64,000 nucleotides of DNA from Marinomonas rhodophyticola (GTDB lineage Bacteria > Pseudomonadota > Gammaproteobacteria > Pseudomonadales > Marinomonadaceae), in contig NZ_JAPEUL010000009.1 in assembly GCF_026113935.1 (NCBI RefSeq), positions 764,501 to 828,500 on the forward strand, written 5' to 3'. Below are positions 60,403-64,000 of the stretch, piece by piece (position 1 is the first letter of the stretch; the number at the start of each line of letters is the position of its first letter). The notes under the pieces are model-generated. The model saw only the letters and a program-made list of their open reading frames with translations, was not told where the DNA came from and ran no database searches. The translations under genes were made by a program, and so were the position numbers.

Positions 60403-60765
60403 ATGTTGTATCGATTAGTGCTGTGTGTGTTTCTTAGCTTTTTGGCCTCGTTTTCGATGGCTGAGCAAATGTCAGCAGAGGATGAGAAAAAACTCGCAAA
60501 AACCGTTGTTGAATTAGAGCGCAGCGTGGCCGTTTTGCAGTTATCCACTGCCTCTTTGGGAGATTACCAGTCTCTTGCTACTAAGATTGCTCACGTTAAC
60601 GCATTGGAATACCGAGTGAATTTTCTTGGTAACCTGACGTTCTTATTGTTCATGAGTTTAGTGGTTTTCTTTTTTAAATTGCGTCATCAGCAAAAACGAC
60701 TATTAGCACTTGAACAACGAGAGATTGAAAAGAGCAACCAACAAGAAAGCAAAGACGTGAAATAA
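60403..60765 (+). CDS. Small exported/membrane protein with coiled coil
   Basis: 120 residues, not recognised. Signal peptide or N-terminal helix (LYRLVLCVFLSFLASFSMAE), a charged helical region (SAEDEKKLAKTVVELERSVA), a membrane helix (LGNLTFLLFMSLVVFFF) and a basic-acidic cytosolic end rich in Q and E. GAGGTG precedes the ATG. Followed 24 bases later by the isochorismatase-like gene on the same strand. Confidence 0.65.
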   Translation: MLYRLVLCVFLSFLASFSMAEQMSAEDEKKLAKTVVELERSVAVLQLSTASLGDYQSLATKIAHVNALEYRVNFLGNLTFLLFMSLVVFFFKLRHQQKRLLALEQREIEKSNQQESKDVK

Positions 60766-60789
60766 GCGTGTTTTTACAAGGATTGAACC

Positions 60790-61344
60790 ATGTCTAACCC
60801 CATTGTGTTGATTATTATAGATATGCAGCAAGGCATGTCTTGGCCACAAGCGGGTGAGCGAAATAACCCTGATGCTGAGCATCAAATAGCGGAACTGCTT
60901 GCTCACTGGCGCGCCAGTCATGCACCGATTGTCCATGTTCGACATTTATCTACAGAACCTGAGTCGTTGTTTTGGCCTGAGCAAGAAGGAGTCTTGTTTC
61001 AGGATGCTTTTCAGCCGTTAGCCTATGAAAAAGTCATTGATAAATCGGTCCCCGATGCTTTTACCTATTCTGATTTGAATATGTGGCTACGCGAGCAAGA
61101 AGCGCAAGCTTTGGTGGTAGTCGGTGTTAGTACGAATAATTCAGTGGAATCGACCGTGCGAAGTGCTGGCAATTTAGGTTTTAAGACGTATGTGGTTGGT
61201 AGTGCCTGTTTTGCTTTTGAAAAAGATGACTTTTTTGGTCAATTCCGTAGTGCCGATGAGGTTCATGCTATGTCATTGGCAAATTTGCATGGCGAATACG
61301 CTACCGTCATTGGCCAAGATGAAGCCTTTGCATTACTGCATTAA
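60790..61344 (+). CDS. Isochorismatase-like cysteine hydrolase family protein (nucleophile Cys replaced)
   Basis: 184 residues. The fold begins VLIIIDMQQGM with the conserved Asp, and AHWRASHAPIVHVRHLS follows. The nucleophile region reads VVGVSTNNSVESTVRSAGNL: the Cys normally found after G-x-x-T-x-x is Ser. This variant occurs in a subgroup of isochorismatase-like proteins, so hydrolysis is uncertain. Cytosolic. Confidence 0.83.
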   Translation: MSNPIVLIIIDMQQGMSWPQAGERNNPDAEHQIAELLAHWRASHAPIVHVRHLSTEPESLFWPEQEGVLFQDAFQPLAYEKVIDKSVPDAFTYSDLNMWLREQEAQALVVVGVSTNNSVESTVRSAGNLGFKTYVVGSACFAFEKDDFFGQFRSADEVHAMSLANLHGEYATVIGQDEAFALLH

Positions 61345-61390
61345 ATAGCGGCCCAAAGAATCGACATCGCTTGTCAATTAGGCTGGTGAA

Positions 61391-62158
61391 TTACTCCACG
61401 ACACACATAGGCGTTTTGGCAATTGGGTCTTGATGGATTTGGGCATTCAATGAAAAAACGTCTTTCAGCAGTGTTTGTGTGAGAACCGATTCAGGTGAGC
61501 CTTGGGTGATGATGCTGCCTTGTTTCATCACGATGAGGTGGTCACAGTATCGAGCGGCTTGGTTAATATCATGCAGTACAGTAATGATGGTTTTGCCCTG
61601 CCTATTGAGCTTACGCAATAAGTGCATCAATTCGACTTGATGACTTAAATCCATGTATGTGGTGGGCTCATCGAGCAGTAAGTAGGGCGTATCCTGAGCC
61701 AACGTCATCGCTAACCAAACGCGTTGGCGCTGACCACCAGAGAGTTCGCTGACCAATTGATCTGCAAGCTCGGTAATGCCTGTTTCATGCATGACGCTAT
61801 CTATTATTAGCTGATCTTGCTTGTTAAGTCGTCCCCAAAAACCGGTATATGGACTACGCCCATAGGCGACCAAATCTTTTACTTTTATCCCTTCCGGAAT
61901 AGGTTGAGTTTGCGGCAATAATGCCAATTGCTGAGCCAATTTTTTGGACGCTATGCTATGAAGATTTTTCCCCTGCCACTGAACGTACCCTTCCATCGGG
62001 GAAAGAATGCGCGCCATGGCTTTTAGCAAGGTGGATTTCCCGCAGCCATTTGGACCAAGCAGAGCGATGATTTTCCCTTCAGGAATACTCAAATTAACCT
62101 GCTTTACGATGGCTTTATCATGGTAGCCAATGGATAAATTGTGAGTGCTAATAGACAT
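61391..62158 (-). CDS. fecE: Siderophore/haem ABC transporter ATPase (FecE-like)
   Basis: 255 residues from ATG 62158, six bases before the upstream gene's stop end. Walker [16 protein letters not shown], signature [13 protein letters not shown] and Walker B LLLDEPTTYMDLSHQ. FecE/FepC-type ATPase that energises uptake of ferric siderophores with the two FecCD-type permeases. Last gene of the operon read leftwards. Confidence 0.92.
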   Translation of the reverse strand: MSISTHNLSIGYHDKAIVKQVNLSIPEGKIIALLGPNGCGKSTLLKAMARILSPMEGYVQWQGKNLHSIASKKLAQQLALLPQTQPIPEGIKVKDLVAYGRSPYTGFWGRLNKQDQLIIDSVMHETGITELADQLVSELSGGQRQRVWLAMTLAQDTPYLLLDEPTTYMDLSHQVELMHLLRKLNRQGKTIITVLHDINQAARYCDHLIVMKQGSIITQGSPESVLTQTLLKDVFSLNAQIHQDPIAKTPMCVVE

Positions 62159-62161
62159 CAA

Positions 62162-63121
62162 TTATTTTGTCCTAAAGAGTAACCAAAGAAAATACGGTGC
62201 GCCGATAATGGCGGTCATAATACCAGCGGGTAATTCAATCGGTGGATCAATGGTACGAGCCGCGAGATCGGCCAGCAGCAGCAAAATGGCGCCAACCAAC
62301 ATGGTGGAAGGTAAGAGCAATTGATGGCGTCCACCAACCAGTTTACGAGTTAAATGAGGGGCTACTAAGCCTAGGAAGCCGATTGGACCACAAATCGCGA
62401 CACATGAGGCAGTGAGTCCAACGGCAATAGCTAGCGAGACTAAGCGCAACGTGCTTGCTTTAACGCCAAGACTAATAGCGCTGTCGTCGCCAAGATGAAT
62501 AAGATTGAGTGGCTTAGCGAGCCAAAGCGCACAAGGAATAAGCAGTAGCCAAGGCAATAACATAGCAAGTTGATTCCAACCGCGTCCCCATAAACTCCCA
62601 GTCAGCCATAATAATGCGTTGTTTATTTCTAAGGGTTTAACCAGCATCAAAAAATCGACACAGCTGGCGTAGAGCGCGGCTAATGCGACACCGGTGATGG
62701 CCAGTTTAATCGTGCTACTGTGTCGACCGCATAGCCACCAGAGCATCAGCGCGGCAATCAAGCTGCCGATTAACGCGACAGCAGGCAACCAACCGATATC
62801 TGCACTGGGAAAAAACGTCATATAAAAGACAGCGGCTAGCCCCGCCCCATGACTGACACCAAGCACATCCGGTGATGCCAAGGGATTACGAATCACCCCT
62901 TGAACCAAGGCGCCAGCAAGGGCCATCATGGCGCCCACTAACATAGCCAAAATAGTACGAGGAAAACGGTATTCATGAACGGTAAAGTAGTTCGCGTTAC
63001 CGACTTGAAATCCTTCTATAATATGTTTAAAGGGAAGTGATACCGCACCAAACATTAGGTTTGCGAGCAGCAAGCCTAACAAGATAAGCAACAATAGTGG
63101 CAGTGAGCGCGAGCCTATCAT
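62162..63121 (-). CDS. fecD: FecCD-type ferric siderophore permease
   Basis: 319 residues from ATG 63121, which overlaps the preceding permease stop in ATGA. FecCD/BtuC fold: REYRFPRTILAMLVGAMMA-like stretch (RFPRTILAMLVGAMMALAG), VIRNPLASPDVLGVSHGAGL and GPIGFLGLVAPHLTRKLVG. About nine to ten membrane helices. Intact; works with the adjacent fecC-type permease and FecE-like ATPase. Confidence 0.92.
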   Translation of the reverse strand: MIGSRSLPLLLLILLGLLLANLMFGAVSLPFKHIIEGFQVGNANYFTVHEYRFPRTILAMLVGAMMALAGALVQGVIRNPLASPDVLGVSHGAGLAAVFYMTFFPSADIGWLPAVALIGSLIAALMLWWLCGRHSSTIKLAITGVALAALYASCVDFLMLVKPLEINNALLWLTGSLWGRGWNQLAMLLPWLLLIPCALWLAKPLNLIHLGDDSAISLGVKASTLRLVSLAIAVGLTASCVAICGPIGFLGLVAPHLTRKLVGGRHQLLLPSTMLVGAILLLLADLAARTIDPPIELPAGIMTAIIGAPYFLWLLFRTK

Positions 63122-64000
63122 AAGGTCCTCTTGCGGACGAGATAGATGAAAAACGGTGCGCCGATGAGCGCCAAAATTGCCCCAGCGGGCGTTTCTGCGG
63201 GATAAATAATGGCACGACTGACGGTATCCGATAAAACCACTAGGCAAGCACCGAGTATCATGGCAATGGGCAAAAATTTGCGATGGTCTTGCCCCGCCAG
63301 CATTCTAGCCATATGAGGAATAAGTAGCCCAACAAAGCCAATGGCGCCTACGCTGCTGATGGCGCTGCCCACTAGCAGCAAGACCAGAAAGCTACTGCCC
63401 AATTTCACCCACATAAGCGATACGCCAAGGTTGCGAGCATTATCGTCGCCAAGCTGTAATAGATTGAGCGAGGGGCAATAAAAAGAGCGCCTAATAATCC
63501 GATAATACAGACAGGCCATAAGGCGTCAAAGGTGTGCCATCGGGCATCGGTCAAGCTACCTGCAAGCCAAGTCAGCACCCCAGCGGCTTGGTCCTCTGCG
63601 ATAATTATCACCGCTTTGGTTAAAGCCGCACACAATGCGGAGATAGCGACACCTGCTAGCACCAATCGGCCATGTTCATTGCCACCACGCCACGCGCTAC
63701 CCAGTAGCATAACAAAAGCCCATGCAATACCTCCGCCAATGATGGCAGCGGCTGACGTGCCGAGTAAACCAAACCAAGGAGCAATGGTAGAAACCGTTGC
63801 CATGCCCAGTGCTGCGCCAGCATTGATGCCCAAAACAGAAGGAGAGGCGAGAGGGTTTTGTGTTAAACCTTGCATAATCACGCCCGCTGCTGCGAGATTG
63901 GCTCCCACCATAATACCGATAAGGACTCTGGGCAGTCTTAAATCGTGGACGATATGCTGAGCGATGCTTTCTGCGTTCATATCGTATAAAGCGTGCAGAG
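63118..64000 (-). CDS. fecC: FecCD-type ferric siderophore permease (frameshifted, cut by the window end)
   Basis: At least 293 residues visible after repair; the start lies beyond the window. VIMQGLTQNPLASPSVLGIN and VGAIGFVGLLIPHMARMLAG are the FecCD signature blocks. The frame breaks near 63470 (CCCCTCGCTCAAT on the coding strand); one added base joins IAPR to LNLLQLGDDNARNLG. Paired with the fecD-type gene. A FecB-like binding protein is expected further right, outside the window. Confidence 0.88.

Overview
The window reads as chromosomal DNA of a marine gammaproteobacterium of the Oceanospirillales, most consistent with Marinomonas. The support is the gene order coaBC-dut-argB-slmA-pyrE-crc, in which crc beside pyrE is a Pseudomonas-like arrangement. 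The radC and rpmB-rpmG-mutM neighbourhood, several solute-binding-protein transporters (Ugp, sulfate, BMP nucleoside, TRAP, FecCD-type) and a moderate GC content fit the same picture. I assigned the organism from gene content alone. I see no prophage, insertion sequence, CRISPR array, rRNA or tRNA.

Layout. 0-4.8 kb: end of a ugp glycerol-3-phosphate/glycerophosphodiester operon (ugpA partial, ugpE, ugpC, ugpQ), a GlpR-type repressor and a HAD phosphatase. 4.8-13.3 kb: DUF808 membrane protein, IclR regulator, CofD-like protein, a response regulator with a CheC-like domain paired with a diguanylate cyclase, a DUF4394/cupredoxin-like exported pair, a retropepsin-like protease and a hexose-6-phosphate mutarotase. 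13.3-24.6 kb: conserved housekeeping block crc, pyrE, slmA, argB, dut, coaBC, radC, rpmBG, mutM. It is interrupted between dut and coaBC by a two-gene dCTP-deaminase-fold module, one member membrane-anchored and lacking catalytic residues. 23.5-28.8 kb: BMP-type nucleoside ABC transporter with cytidine deaminase. 28.8-34.6 kb: AbrB-family permease, RlpA lipoprotein, Pat-like protein acetyltransferase, histone-deacetylase-like enzyme, HAD phosphatase. 34.7-38.7 kb: sulfate ABC transporter sbp-cysTWA.

38.8-45.1 kb: a more accessory stretch with a cupin, a possible XRE/monooxygenase gene pair, an unrecognised membrane protein, an unusual trpR-trpE-trpG operon with a TrpR-like operator, a HigBA-type toxin-antitoxin pair, an orphan antitoxin-like gene and an ElyC-like protein. 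45.2-56.4 kb: GNAT, SGNH esterase, TRAP transporter (dctPQM-type) followed by a Cache-domain histidine kinase and NarL-type regulator, a GH114-like secreted protein, AraC/LysE, Dabb protein, DJ-1/LysR. 56.5-64 kb: two convergent chemoreceptors, an isochorismatase-like hydrolase, and a FecCDE-type siderophore/haem ABC transporter cut by the window end.

A dominant property is the number of single-site frame breaks. About 22 genes carry about 26 frameshifts, including genes expected to be essential (coaBC) or core (mutM, trpE). Restoring the frame gives full family-like proteins, and many sites sit in or beside homopolymers. I read most of them as sequence errors and annotate the genes as whole CDSs with the break noted.
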